A DNA stretch of 64,000 nt from Herbaspirillum sp. CF444 (GTDB lineage Bacteria; Pseudomonadota; Gammaproteobacteria; Burkholderiales; Burkholderiaceae_D), in contig NZ_AKJW01000018.1 in assembly GCF_000282135.1 (NCBI RefSeq), forward strand, positions 186,001 through 250,000, given 5' to 3'. The notes under the pieces were generated by a model that was not told the DNA's origin, did not search any database, and saw nothing but the letters and a program-made list of their open reading frames with translations. Of the stretch, positions 36,181 through 45,208 are shown piece by piece. The position numbers were made by a program, and so were the translations under genes. Each line of letters starts with the position of its first letter. Position 1 is the stretch's first letter.

Positions 36181-36249
36181 TAAAGATAAAGCCGGGGTCG
36201 GGACACGACGCCGAAATATAAGGACGGTCGGTAATGCCGGCAAGGATAT

Positions 36250-37251
36250 ATGAACATGAGTGATTCTTTGAGTACCGCGGGTGCATCGTCGGGGGACGAC
36301 GTCCTGCATATCGCTTTCGGTGTGGACAGCAGCTATTTTCGCGGCATGGGCGTGGCGATTGCTTCGGTCATCAAGAACAATCCCGCCATGCGTTTCGTCT
36401 TCCACGCATTCGCCTTCTCGGTGTCGGACGACAGTCGTCGTCGCATCGTGCAACTGGAAGCGCAATACGCGATCGAGATCCGCATTCATGTGCTGGATCC
36501 GCACGTGCTGGACGAGTTCAGGAATTTTCCCTGCTTTGCGCAGCATCACCTCGGCACCTTCATCCGCCTGCTGATTCCCGATCTGTTGCAAGGCGTCGCC
36601 AAACGCGTGCTCTATCTCGATGCCGATCTGCTGTGCCTGGGCAAGATGGACGAGTTGCTGTCGATGGACATTGACGACTGCATTGCCGCCGCCGTGCACG
36701 ACCAGATCGAGACTACCGCCAGGACACAGATCGCCGCGCTCGGCTTGCCGGTGCAGGAATATTTCAACGCCGGCGTCATGTATATCAACGTCGACAACTG
36801 GGTCTCCAACAACACGCAAATGCGCGCGCTCACCGTCTTGTCGACGCAGGAATTGGTCTTTGCGGATCAGGATGCGTTGAATGTTGCGTTGAACGGGCGC
36901 ATCAAATTCATCGACGACAAATGGAATTACCGCTATCACCTGGTGGATTTCCTCAGCAAAGGCAAGTCGAAGCTGGAGGTGACGGCGCCGGTGGTGTTCA
37001 TGCATTTCACCGGCCCGGTCAAGCCCTGGCACGACTGGTGCCTGCATGAGGCGAAGCCGATCTTCATCGGCTATCAGAATTTGTCTGCGTGGGCGGATAT
37101 GCCCCTGGATCAACCCAGGAGCGCCAGGGAATTGAAGTTGTTTTCCAAGTTCCTGGTCCGGCAAGGAAGAACCCTGGAAGGCACTGCCTGGCATGCGAAG
37201 TATTTGTGGAAACGCTCTCTCGGCCGTTTTCATTCCCGCGGCAAAAAATGA
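36250..37251 (+). CDS. Glycosyltransferase family 8
   Basis: This is a 333-residue retaining glycosyltransferase of the WaaJ/WaaI (RfaJ) type that adds glucose or galactose to LPS core. Family blocks are LHIAFGVDSSYFRGMGVAIASVI at the N-terminus, the metal-binding DxD in RVLYLDADLLCLGKMDEL, then YFNAGVMYINVDNW and FADQDALNVALNG, ending with FMHFTGPVKPWHDW. It is cytoplasmic and peripheral. AAGGAT precedes the ATG at 36250; a second ATG two codons later is possible. It is 70 bp downstream of dnaE and is followed by an O-antigen-ligase-like gene; this begins the envelope glycan region. Confidence 0.88.
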   Translation: MNMSDSLSTAGASSGDDVLHIAFGVDSSYFRGMGVAIASVIKNNPAMRFVFHAFAFSVSDDSRRRIVQLEAQYAIEIRIHVLDPHVLDEFRNFPCFAQHHLGTFIRLLIPDLLQGVAKRVLYLDADLLCLGKMDELLSMDIDDCIAAAVHDQIETTARTQIAALGLPVQEYFNAGVMYINVDNWVSNNTQMRALTVLSTQELVFADQDALNVALNGRIKFIDDKWNYRYHLVDFLSKGKSKLEVTAPVVFMHFTGPVKPWHDWCLHEAKPIFIGYQNLSAWADMPLDQPRSARELKLFSKFLVRQGRTLEGTAWHAKYLWKRSLGRFHSRGKK

Positions 37252-37381
37252 GCCGAAACGTATGTGTGGCCGTCGACCGTAACGTATTTTTCCCTGGCGG
37301 TGTTTCCGTCAGATGGCTTTCCCGGTGCTTCAGGTATTTTTTTAGCGTTCTCCGGACGCATTTTTGAACGCGGAGTATTGA

Positions 37382-38644
37382 TTGAAATATTTAAAACTGC
37401 CAGTCGTTATTCTGGTGACATTATTTTATGCGCTCGTACTGGTGATGGATCGGTCCGCGGGCATCATCTATTCCTTGCTGCTGCTCCTGGCGCTTGTCGG
37501 CATCATCGGCCGCGCCCGACCCGAAGGAAAGACCCTTCTCAGCCTGGCGAAAGAGTACTGGCCTCTTCTCGCCGCCATGAGCGCGCCGCTGATCGCCGTG
37601 CTGGCCAATCAGCTGGCGACAGGGCATTTCGCGGGCAGAAGTTACGATTCTCAATCACGTCTCGCCTTGTTCGGACTGGTTTTCTGGGTCATGTTGCTGG
37701 TGCCGCTCAACTATCTCAAGCAAGTGCAGTGGGGATTGATCGTGGGTGCCTGCCTGGCGATCGTGAAAATCTATACGCTCACCGCAGGAGGGGAAAAGCG
37801 CTACGGTACGGACTTCATCCCGATCATTATTTTTGCGGAACTGGTATTGCTGCTGGGTGTATTTTCCCTCTTTTCAATCGCCTGGGACAAGCGCCATTCC
37901 TGGTTGCTCATGGGATTGAAAATCATGGCGGCCGGCGCCGGCGTTTACGCCGCGTATTTGTCGCAATCGAGAGGGACGTGGGTGACGATCGTCGTCTTTG
38001 CGATATTGGGCGGCGTGGTGGTCAAGCATATTCCCCGGGCGTACAAGATCGGCGCCGCCATTGTCTTTGCCGTCGTCGTCGCCGGCGCCTTTCAGCACAG
38101 CAGTATTTTGAAGGAACGGCTGGCCGTTGCAGAAAAAGATATCCAGCTATATACGACCGGCGCGGATCGCGATACTTCGCTCGGGATTCGTTTTCAGCTG
38201 TGGCATGGATCGTGGATCCTGTTCAAGGAACACCCCTTGTTCGGCGTCGGTGTAGAACAGTATCAGGGCGCGTTGCAGGAACTTGCCGAGCGCAAGATCA
38301 TCAGCCCTTTCTCCGCGAGTCTGCCGCATTCGCACAATGAGATCCTGTTCATGATGGCAAGGCTTGGCGTGTTGGGATTGCTGGCGATTCTGGCAGTGTA
38401 CTTTGTCCCTTTCTATTATTTCATCCGGGATGCGCGTCATGCCGATATTGAGATTCGTTGTGTGGCGGGAATGGGGATGGCCTTGTCGCTGGGATTTTTT
38501 ACGCTCGGTCTGGTCGACGTGGTGTTCCTGTGGTGGGAGTGCTATCCGTTTTATGCCATCAGTACGGCGTTTTGCATGGTCTATGTGATCAAACGCAAGA
38601 GTTTCCTGGCGCAGCAAGCGCCGGGGCAGGCATCGATGGCCTGA
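37382..38644 (+). CDS. O-antigen ligase/polymerase-like membrane protein (Wzy_C/WaaL family)
   Basis: This is a 420-residue integral membrane protein with about ten hydrophobic segments. It has the Wzy_C large periplasmic loop landmarks: SQSRGTWVTIVVFAILGG, then DTSLGIRFQLWHGSWILFKEHPLFGVGVEQY and LPHSHNEILFMMARLGVLGLL. The H-N-E pair is typical of WaaL ligases and related polymerases. It uses undecaprenyl-linked glycan as donor. The TTG at 37382 is the probable start, with GGAG six bases ahead; the first in-frame ATG would cut off the first membrane helix. The surrounding DNA is more AT-rich than average. Ligase or polymerase cannot be told apart by sequence. Confidence 0.82.
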   Translation: MKYLKLPVVILVTLFYALVLVMDRSAGIIYSLLLLLALVGIIGRARPEGKTLLSLAKEYWPLLAAMSAPLIAVLANQLATGHFAGRSYDSQSRLALFGLVFWVMLLVPLNYLKQVQWGLIVGACLAIVKIYTLTAGGEKRYGTDFIPIIIFAELVLLLGVFSLFSIAWDKRHSWLLMGLKIMAAGAGVYAAYLSQSRGTWVTIVVFAILGGVVVKHIPRAYKIGAAIVFAVVVAGAFQHSSILKERLAVAEKDIQLYTTGADRDTSLGIRFQLWHGSWILFKEHPLFGVGVEQYQGALQELAERKIISPFSASLPHSHNEILFMMARLGVLGLLAILAVYFVPFYYFIRDARHADIEIRCVAGMGMALSLGFFTLGLVDVVFLWWECYPFYAISTAFCMVYVIKRKSFLAQQAPGQASMA

Positions 38645-38687
38645 TGTCGCGCCGGCCGTGCGGCCGCTAGGCGTTTCCGTCCAAAAA

Positions 38688-38718
38688 AAACTGACGACCC
38701 GGCTGGGTTCGTCAGTTT
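38688..38718. terminator. Bidirectional terminator
   Basis: AAACTGACGA and TCGTCAGTTT pair, with CCC/GGG inside the stem, an A-run to the left and convergent genes on either side (ligase-like on plus, GT9 on minus). Confidence 0.82.
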
Positions 38719-38736
38719 CCGGTGAGCGAGGCAAGC

Positions 38737-39777
38737 TTACCTGCCGGCGGCCTGTTTTTCCTCAATCCAACCACGCACCACTTCCATCACCGCTTGCGGC
38801 GTGATCGCGCGCATGCAGTCGCAGGTGACCTTGTCGCGCGCGCTGCAGCCCACGCAGCCGGCTTCGGCCAGGCACAGGTTGCTGGCGCGTTTGCCGATGG
38901 CGGCCCAGCGGCCGGGATGCATGGGGCGAGTAGGCGGAAACAAGCCCAGCGTACGCTGGCCGATTGCCGCCGACAGATGCAAGGGGCCGGTGCCGCTGGC
39001 GATCAGGCCGTCGGCCTGGTGGATGAAACTGGTGAGCTGGGCCAGTGTTTGCGTGCCGCAGACATTGCTGACATTCGGCAAACCGACCAGTTCCGGCGCA
39101 TTTTCCTTGAGCCACTCTCCTTCTTTCGGGCTGCCGGTGAGCCAGACATGCACGCCCGGCTGCCGGCGCAACTCCTGCGCCAGCGCCAGGTAGGATTCAA
39201 TCGGCCATTCCCGGCCGTGACCGTTGGATTTCGCGTGCAGGATCAGGTTGAACGCATGCGGCGCCAACAGCGCGTTGCTGGCTTCGTCTTGCGGGATGCT
39301 GAAATGGTAGAACGATGGAATCGCGGCGCGCTCCGGAATGTGTTTGTCGCCGTAAGGGCGTAAAAACTCGAAGTTGATCTGCGACTCGTGATGTTCCGAC
39401 AGTCCTTTGCTGAAGCGCACGCGGCGATTGCAGTAGATCAGTTGATAGATCTTCTGGCGTGCGTTGCCGATGCGATGACGGATGCCGGCGCGAAACGCGG
39501 CAATGGCCAGCGCGCGATCGGGCTGGGCCAGGATCACGGTGTCGATATCCGATTGCTTCAGGTAGCCGGGCAGGTCGTTTTCTATGGTTTCGATCTCGAC
39601 CACGTCGTCGATGTCGTCGCAGTAGCGCACCACTTCGGCGGCATAGGCGCGGCACAGCAGCGTGATGCGCACGCCCGGATTGAGTTGCTTCAGGCGCGCC
39701 GCCATCGGCAGCGTCAGGATGACGTCGCCGATATTGTCCTGGCGACTGATGAGTATGTGTTTGCTGGTGATGGACAT
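38737..39777 (-). CDS. Glycosyltransferase family 9 (heptosyltransferase-like)
   Basis: This is a 346-residue GT9 enzyme. The N-terminal HILISRQDNIGDVILTLPMAARLKQLNPG is the WaaF/WaaC opening, and the late block HQADGLIASGTGPLHLSAAIGQRTLGLFPPTRPMHPGRW carries the donor-binding region (core ASGTGPLHLSAAIG). A cysteine cluster near the end, CVGCSARDKVTCDC, is an unusual addition. It should transfer heptose or another sugar to LPS inner core. It lies 47 bp downstream of the GT8 gene on the same strand and is the last gene of the minus-strand run. Confidence 0.88.
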   Translation of the reverse strand: MSITSKHILISRQDNIGDVILTLPMAARLKQLNPGVRITLLCRAYAAEVVRYCDDIDDVVEIETIENDLPGYLKQSDIDTVILAQPDRALAIAAFRAGIRHRIGNARQKIYQLIYCNRRVRFSKGLSEHHESQINFEFLRPYGDKHIPERAAIPSFYHFSIPQDEASNALLAPHAFNLILHAKSNGHGREWPIESYLALAQELRRQPGVHVWLTGSPKEGEWLKENAPELVGLPNVSNVCGTQTLAQLTSFIHQADGLIASGTGPLHLSAAIGQRTLGLFPPTRPMHPGRWAAIGKRASNLCLAEAGCVGCSARDKVTCDCMRAITPQAVMEVVRGWIEEKQAAGR

Positions 39778-39824
39778 GTCTGTCGGCAGATCGGGTAGCG
39801 TTGTTCTTCAGGCAGGTACGTGGC

Positions 39825-40865
39825 CTATTTGGCGGCGCGCTTGCGCAGGTAGCGGATGTACCACTTCAGGCTTTCCAGCGGTCGTCCCTGGCGGTACATG
39901 AAGCGCGAATGCATGCGCATTTCCTTGGTGTTCTTCGGCTCGGGATCGAGCGGCATGTCCGACCACGGCGACAGCGACAGGTATTTGCGGAACAGGTGGC
40001 GCGCATCGTGGCCGCTCCAGTCGGTCCATGGCTTGACGGCGCCGGCGAAGTGGATGAACACCGCCTTGCCCACCGGACGCAGCGCGAACTTGTTGACGTT
40101 GAGGTCGTGGATCAGGTCGTACAGGTAGTTCCAGCGCGGCGAGACATAACGTGCGCGGCCGTTGAGCACGATGTTGAGCGCATCCTGGTCGTTGAAACGC
40201 ATGTCGGTCTTGCTGTCGAGCAGCGCGTCCAGGGTTTGCTGCGTGATGTCTTCGCTGATCCACTTGGCGATGTTGATGAAGATCACGCCGCCGTTGAAGT
40301 ATTCATTGTGCTTCAGACCCAGCGCGGCGACGCGGCGCTGCAGCGTCACCGGCGCATCCGGCACCACCACGGCGATGTCGCCGCTGATGTCCATGTCGAC
40401 CATTTCATCGAGCTTGTTGACGCACAGGATGTCGGCGTCCAGGTACAGCACGCGGTCGGTCTGGCCTTGCAGCACGGTCGGGATCACCAGGCGCGTGAAG
40501 ATCGACAGCGAATAGTGCGAGTGGCCGAGGAAATGCGAGAACTGCGTGAACGATGCCAGGTCCAGCAGATGCAGTTGCGTGCTGACAGCATACATGTCTT
40601 CCAGCTGTTTCAGGCGGCGCTGATGGTCGTCGGACACTTCAAACGCCAGCACGTGGAAGGTGAAATGCTGTCCCGGGTTGTTGTCGATGATGGAGGCGAT
40701 CGTGCCGCCCATCGCGCGGAAATAATTGTTGTCCACGCAGAACGCGATGTGGAAGGAGGGCTTGCCGTTGCTGCCGACGGCAGGCGCCGTTGCTTGCGGA
40801 TTCGCTGCCTGGCTCACGTACTGATTTACGGGCTGGTTTACGGATTGATTCACGGGTTGGCTCAT
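39825..40865 (-). CDS. Glycosyltransferase family 8
   Basis: This is a 346-residue retaining glycosyltransferase paralogous to the one at 36250. It has FHIAFCVDNNYFRAMGGTIASII, the DxD in RVLYLDADILCVNKLDEM, YFNGGVIFINIAKW, FNDQDALNIVLNG and FIHFAGAVKPWTDW. The first 22 residues are a low-complexity stretch of four-residue units of the form x-V-N-Q (QPVNQSVNQPVNQ) that has no counterpart in the paralogue. The ATG at 40865 overlaps the GT9 stop upstream (ATGA), so the pair is translationally coupled. The frame is open far upstream through the GT9 gene, but that is read-through in another frame. Confidence 0.87.
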   Translation of the reverse strand: MSQPVNQSVNQPVNQYVSQAANPQATAPAVGSNGKPSFHIAFCVDNNYFRAMGGTIASIIDNNPGQHFTFHVLAFEVSDDHQRRLKQLEDMYAVSTQLHLLDLASFTQFSHFLGHSHYSLSIFTRLVIPTVLQGQTDRVLYLDADILCVNKLDEMVDMDISGDIAVVVPDAPVTLQRRVAALGLKHNEYFNGGVIFINIAKWISEDITQQTLDALLDSKTDMRFNDQDALNIVLNGRARYVSPRWNYLYDLIHDLNVNKFALRPVGKAVFIHFAGAVKPWTDWSGHDARHLFRKYLSLSPWSDMPLDPEPKNTKEMRMHSRFMYRQGRPLESLKWYIRYLRKRAAK

Positions 40866-41974
40866 TGCATGGCTTTCATGACTTGTTCGACGGTGACGGC
40901 CTTGACCCAGTCGCGGCGGCTTGGCGCTGTGATGACGGTGCTGTTGGCGCGGTCGATCGGGACCCACTCCGGATTCTTCTGGCGCATCAGCGCGATCACC
41001 GGAACGTGCACGGCATTGGCCAGGTGCATGACGGCGGTTTCCACCGAGATGATCAGGTCGCATCGTTCCAGGATCGCCGGCAACTGGAAGAAGTTTTCTT
41101 CGGCGCTGAACAATTCGGTGCGTTCCAGCCGGTAGCTGCTGATCACCTGGCGCGCATGGGCCAGTTCCTGCGGCACGGCGTTGACGATGAAGCAGCTGTC
41201 GCGCCATTTGTCCTGCTGCTTCATGGCGATGATCAGTTCGGCCACATGCTCCAGCGGCCAGCAGCGTTTTTTTGTTTTGGCGTACGGGTTGATGAAGACC
41301 AGTTTGCCTTGGTTGCCCTCGGCATTCCTGAAACCCCAGGCAGCCAGTTTTTCCTGGGCGTACTGCTTCCACTGCGCCGGAATGTCGACAAACGGAAAGC
41401 GTTCCGCCGCACCGACTTCCAGGCCGCTGAGTTGATGGAACCAGTGCGCGTAGACATCGCTGATGTGCTGCGGATTGCTGCGATCGACGGTGTAGGGCGG
41501 AATCGCGGCGTCCAGCTTGCGGTACGCCAGCCGGTGATGCGGCTGGTAGAACTTCACCCGTTTCTTCATGCCGACGACCAGTCCGTCGGGGCTGATGCTG
41601 CGCGCCAGCGATGCGTACAGATGGGGACGCAGGGTCGCCAGCGAGACGACGATCGGATAGTGCTCCTGCTGCGCTTCGATGATCGATTCCTGATACAGCG
41701 CCGGGCTGTAGGTGCGGGTATAGATCTTGTCGAAGAAAGGGCAGGCTGCGACCCAGTCGTACAGCGAATATTTTTGCAGGTGCTTCCATTGCGACTCGTC
41801 GCCGGTGCGGCGCACCTCGTCAACCCAGAGATGCACCTTCAGGTGCGGATTGGCTTGTTTGAACGCCTGGAAGAAATTCTGCAGGTAAGTGAAATCGCCC
41901 AGCGCCAGGTGGGCGATGAACAGGATCTTGTCCGACTTTTTCAGCAGCTCTGCTGGAATCAGTGTCTGGGGCAT
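40862..41974 (-). CDS. Glycosyltransferase family 9-like protein
   Basis: This is a 370-residue protein of the heptosyltransferase superfamily, more divergent than the copy at 38737. The opening KILFIAHLALGDFTYLQNFFQAFKQANP corresponds to the usual GDxxLTLP segment but reads GDFTYL. LVFINPYAKTKKRCWPLEHVAELI is the middle domain, and CDLIISVETAVMHLANAVHVPVIALMRQKNPEW the donor site (core SVETAVMHLANA). The product is probably an LPS core or O-chain sugar transferase. It starts 64 bp downstream of msbA on the same strand and overlaps the GT8 gene by 4 bp. Confidence 0.8.
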   Translation of the reverse strand: MPQTLIPAELLKKSDKILFIAHLALGDFTYLQNFFQAFKQANPHLKVHLWVDEVRRTGDESQWKHLQKYSLYDWVAACPFFDKIYTRTYSPALYQESIIEAQQEHYPIVVSLATLRPHLYASLARSISPDGLVVGMKKRVKFYQPHHRLAYRKLDAAIPPYTVDRSNPQHISDVYAHWFHQLSGLEVGAAERFPFVDIPAQWKQYAQEKLAAWGFRNAEGNQGKLVFINPYAKTKKRCWPLEHVAELIIAMKQQDKWRDSCFIVNAVPQELAHARQVISSYRLERTELFSAEENFFQLPAILERCDLIISVETAVMHLANAVHVPVIALMRQKNPEWVPIDRANSTVITAPSRRDWVKAVTVEQVMKAMQ

Positions 41975-42038
41975 GGTTGAGGTTTTTTCTCCGATGCTTC
42001 GCTATGTTCTTCTGTGCTTGCCGGCAGGTGCAACGGTT

Positions 42039-43778
42039 TCAGGCGCCAGCCTGCTGCGAGAATTGTAAACGGTAGAGGTTCGCGTACACGCCTTCATTGG
42101 CCAGCAACTGCTGATGGCTGCCGACTTCGACGATCTGGCCATGCGACAGCACGACGATGCGGTCGGCGCGTTCGATGGTCGACAGGCGGTGCGCAATCAC
42201 GAACGTGGTGCGGCCTTCCATCAGGCGATCCAGCGCGGCCTGGACCGCGCGTTCGGATTCGGTGTCGAGCGCCGAGGTGGCTTCGTCGAGGATCAGGATG
42301 GGCGCATCCTTGTAGATCGCGCGGGCGATCGCCACGCGCTGGCGCTGGCCGCCTGACAGGCGCGAGCCGTTGTCGCCGATGCGGGTTTCCAGGCCTTCCG
42401 GCATGCCTTCCACGACATCGGTCAGATGCGCGGCGACAACCGCCGCACGCACGCGTTCGGCATCGGGATGGGCGTCGCCGTAGGCAATGTTGGCCGCCAG
42501 CGTGTCGTCGAACAGCACGGTGTTCTGGCTGACCATGGCGATCTGCTGGCGCAGGCTGGTCAGCGAAATCGACTCGATCGGCTTGCCGTCGAGCAGGATT
42601 TCGCCACTTGTTGCGGAGTAGAAGCCCGGGATCAGGCTCACCAGCGTCGACTTGCCGCCACCGGACATGCCGACGAAGGCGATGGCCTCGCCCGGCTGCA
42701 CGTTCAGGTTGATGTTTTGCAGCGCCAGCTGGGTATGGCCGGGGTAGGAGAAGTTGACGTTGACCAGATCCAGCTTGCCGCTGCTGCGCGCCGGCAGAGT
42801 CTCGCCGCCGGTGCGTTCGACGGGTTTGTCGATCAGGATGTAGACTTCTTCGGCCGCCGCCATGCCGCGTTGCAGGGGGCCGTTGATTTCCGCCAGTTGC
42901 TTGAGCGGCGCCAGCAGCATCAGCATCGCGGTCAGGAAGGACACGAAGCCGCCGACCGTGATCTGGCCGTTGCCCGACTGGATCAGCGCCATCACGATCA
43001 CGATCGCCACCGCGCAGGCGGTCATCAGCTGCGTGATCGGCACCGTGGCGGAAAACGCGGTGGTCATGCGCATGGTGTAGCGGCGCAGGTTCTCGGCGCG
43101 CTCGTGGAAACGGCCTTTTTCGTAATCATGGCCGCCGAAGATCTTGATCACTTGCTGCGCGCGCGTGGTTTCTTCGATGACTTGCGTGAGTTCGGCATTG
43201 ACGGCCAGCGAATCGCGATTGAGTTTCTTGAGGCGTTTGCCGGTGGTGCGCACGACCACGGACACCAGCGGCAGCAGCACCAGCGTGACGATGGTCAGTG
43301 CCCAGTTCAGATACAGCAGCCACGCCAGCAGGCCCAGCACGGTCAGCGCCGAGCGCACGATGGACGTGAATACCTTGGTCACCATGTCGATGATCTGTTG
43401 CACTTCAAACATCATCGAGTTGATCACCTTGCCGACGGTGTTGGTGGCGTAGAAGTTGACCGGCAGGTCCAGCATGCGCGCAAACATCTGGCGGCGCAGT
43501 TCGTTGAGGATGCGCGTCGTCACCCAGGTCATCATGTACGAGCTGGTGAACGTCGCGATGCCGCGGATGAAGAAAATGCCGATCACCGCCACCGGCACCA
43601 GCCACAGCGAGAATGTCGGCTTGCCGACGAAGCCCTTGTCCAGCAGCACCTGAAAGATATACGGCACCACCGGTTCAGTCGCCGCCGTGACGATCATGGC
43701 GAGGAAAGCCACCGCCAGGCGCTTCTTGTGAGGCCAGTGCAGAGCGGCGAGGCGCTTCATATTGTGCGACAAAAACAT
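42039..43778 (-). CDS. msbA: Lipid A export ATP-binding/permease protein MsbA
   Basis: This is a 579-residue ABC half-transporter fused to its ATPase. Residues about 1-310 hold six membrane helices (VAFLAMIVTAATEPVVPYIF and others). The nucleotide domain has Walker A FVGMSGGGKSTLV, signature RLSGGQRQRVAIARA, Walker B ILILDEATSALD and H-loop IAHRLSTIERAD. It flips lipid A-core across the inner membrane; placement inside an LPS glycosyltransferase cluster supports this over a drug-export role. The ATG at 43778 has AAGGA six bases before it. A TTG eight codons upstream is also open but has no ribosome site. Confidence 0.9.
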   Translation of the reverse strand: MFLSHNMKRLAALHWPHKKRLAVAFLAMIVTAATEPVVPYIFQVLLDKGFVGKPTFSLWLVPVAVIGIFFIRGIATFTSSYMMTWVTTRILNELRRQMFARMLDLPVNFYATNTVGKVINSMMFEVQQIIDMVTKVFTSIVRSALTVLGLLAWLLYLNWALTIVTLVLLPLVSVVVRTTGKRLKKLNRDSLAVNAELTQVIEETTRAQQVIKIFGGHDYEKGRFHERAENLRRYTMRMTTAFSATVPITQLMTACAVAIVIVMALIQSGNGQITVGGFVSFLTAMLMLLAPLKQLAEINGPLQRGMAAAEEVYILIDKPVERTGGETLPARSSGKLDLVNVNFSYPGHTQLALQNINLNVQPGEAIAFVGMSGGGKSTLVSLIPGFYSATSGEILLDGKPIESISLTSLRQQIAMVSQNTVLFDDTLAANIAYGDAHPDAERVRAAVVAAHLTDVVEGMPEGLETRIGDNGSRLSGGQRQRVAIARAIYKDAPILILDEATSALDTESERAVQAALDRLMEGRTTFVIAHRLSTIERADRIVVLSHGQIVEVGSHQQLLANEGVYANLYRLQFSQQAGA

Positions 43779-43821
43779 GTTGTTCCTTACTGATTGCTGC
43801 AATTGAAAATGCGATGGGCGA

Positions 43822-45039
43822 TCATGCCACGGCCAGCCGCATCCGGGTGCGTAAATTGGCCCAGAGTATGACCGTCATGAACGCAAAAATCATGACCCCG
43901 TTATTGTGCGTCAAAAAAGCCTGCGTCAGGCCGAACGCCAGGTAGCTGACCACGAGCAGCGTACCGGCGAGCGCATAGTCGCGAACGGCATTGTCCGGGT
44001 GTCGCAAGTGGCGCGCAAACAGCCGCAGCGGCGCCAGGTAGAGCGCCAACACCGCCAGCAGGCCAGGCAGGCCGTGCTTGACGAGGGCGTCGAGGTATTC
44101 GTTGTGCAAATGGGTGTGTTCTTCGATGGACGGCGCCGCCGCACCTTGCCGGACCAGTTCCGCCTTGCCATCGAGCATGCCTTGCTTGCCCCAGCCCAAT
44201 AGCCAGTGTCCCGGCAACATGGCCACGCCGGCGCGCCACATCTCCAGGCGGGCGCCGACGGAGGAGTCGGCATTGCCGTGCGCCATATAATCGCCGGCTT
44301 CGGTTACCGCCAGTTGAGTGCGCGCCTTCAGGCCCGATTGCGGGACCATCCATAGCATGGCAAGAGCGACGCAGAAAGCGATAACACCGCCGCGCAGCAG
44401 ACGCCTGCTGGCGGTACCTGCATGGTGCATCAGGAAGATAATCAGGCAAACCGGCAGTCCCAGCCAACTGCCGCGGCTGCCGGTCAGCAACGACCCGGCC
44501 AGGCCGGCGAGCATGCCCGCGCCGAGAATACACGTCCAGAAGGATCGATGGGGCTGCCGTTGCGCCCAGGACAAGCCGCACAGGCAGAGAACGCCAAGCA
44601 CCATGCTGATGTTGCCGTACTGGATCGGATTGGTGGTTCCACCCGGACGCATCTCGCCGCCGACGAAGAACTGCCATGTGCTGAACAGACCGGCGCCGAT
44701 GCCGCCCAGCGCCAGGCCGGACCAGAACGCCGTCGGACGCGGCGGGTACGCCAGCAGCAACAGCAGTGCAGGAATCGCCAGCAGGAAGCGCAGCGGCGCG
44801 TCGTATTCGCGTGTCGGCGCGGCGTGAATCAGGTTGGATGCGATGCTGACCGCAAAGTAAATCGCCAGCACCGCAATCAGGAAGCCGTCTTGCCTTTCCA
44901 GTCCGAACGGCGCGGGACGACGCGCCAGCAAGGCCATGCTGCCCAACACCAGCATGCCCGCACCCAGCGAAAAACCGCTCGCCACCACCAGCGCAATGGC
45001 AGAAAACAAAAACACGGCGACAGAGGTGAATACAAGCAT
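43822..45039 (-). CDS. O-antigen ligase/polymerase-like membrane protein (WaaL family)
   Basis: This is a 405-residue multi-spanning protein with about eleven hydrophobic segments. The Wzy_C signature is SLLTGSRGSWLGLPVCLIIFL, followed by SVGARLEMWRAGVAMLPGHWLLGWGKQGM and the histidine-rich periplasmic EEHTHLHNEYLDALVKHGLPGLL. These features are shared with WaaL ligases, which join O-chain to lipid A-core. The ATG at 45039 has AAGGA eight bases before it and is preferred over a GTG at 45144. It precedes msbA by 43 bp on the same strand. A second protein of this class lies at 37382. Confidence 0.84.
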   Translation of the reverse strand: MLVFTSVAVFLFSAIALVVASGFSLGAGMLVLGSMALLARRPAPFGLERQDGFLIAVLAIYFAVSIASNLIHAAPTREYDAPLRFLLAIPALLLLLAYPPRPTAFWSGLALGGIGAGLFSTWQFFVGGEMRPGGTTNPIQYGNISMVLGVLCLCGLSWAQRQPHRSFWTCILGAGMLAGLAGSLLTGSRGSWLGLPVCLIIFLMHHAGTASRRLLRGGVIAFCVALAMLWMVPQSGLKARTQLAVTEAGDYMAHGNADSSVGARLEMWRAGVAMLPGHWLLGWGKQGMLDGKAELVRQGAAAPSIEEHTHLHNEYLDALVKHGLPGLLAVLALYLAPLRLFARHLRHPDNAVRDYALAGTLLVVSYLAFGLTQAFLTHNNGVMIFAFMTVILWANLRTRMRLAVA

Positions 45040-45208
45040 CCAGACAGTCCTTGGAGCATCCTGAATTGGCCCGCAAGGGCGCAGCCAGGCCGCAAATTGG
45101 AGAAACCGCACATTGTAATGCAAGGGCCGGCCGAATTGATTCACGCCGCATGTAAAGCAGACGGGAATGGAATTGTCTGAATGATAATTTTCCGATGCCG
45201 AAGGGCGA

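Noticed and set aside
37252-37381. AT-rich gap as a sign of horizontal transfer
   Set aside because: The bias is short and could be promoter sequence; there are no mobility genes or flanking repeats to support transfer.
43901-45151. A second frame of 416 codons overlapping the WaaL-like gene
   Set aside because: No membrane or family pattern; it is an alternative frame of the same DNA.
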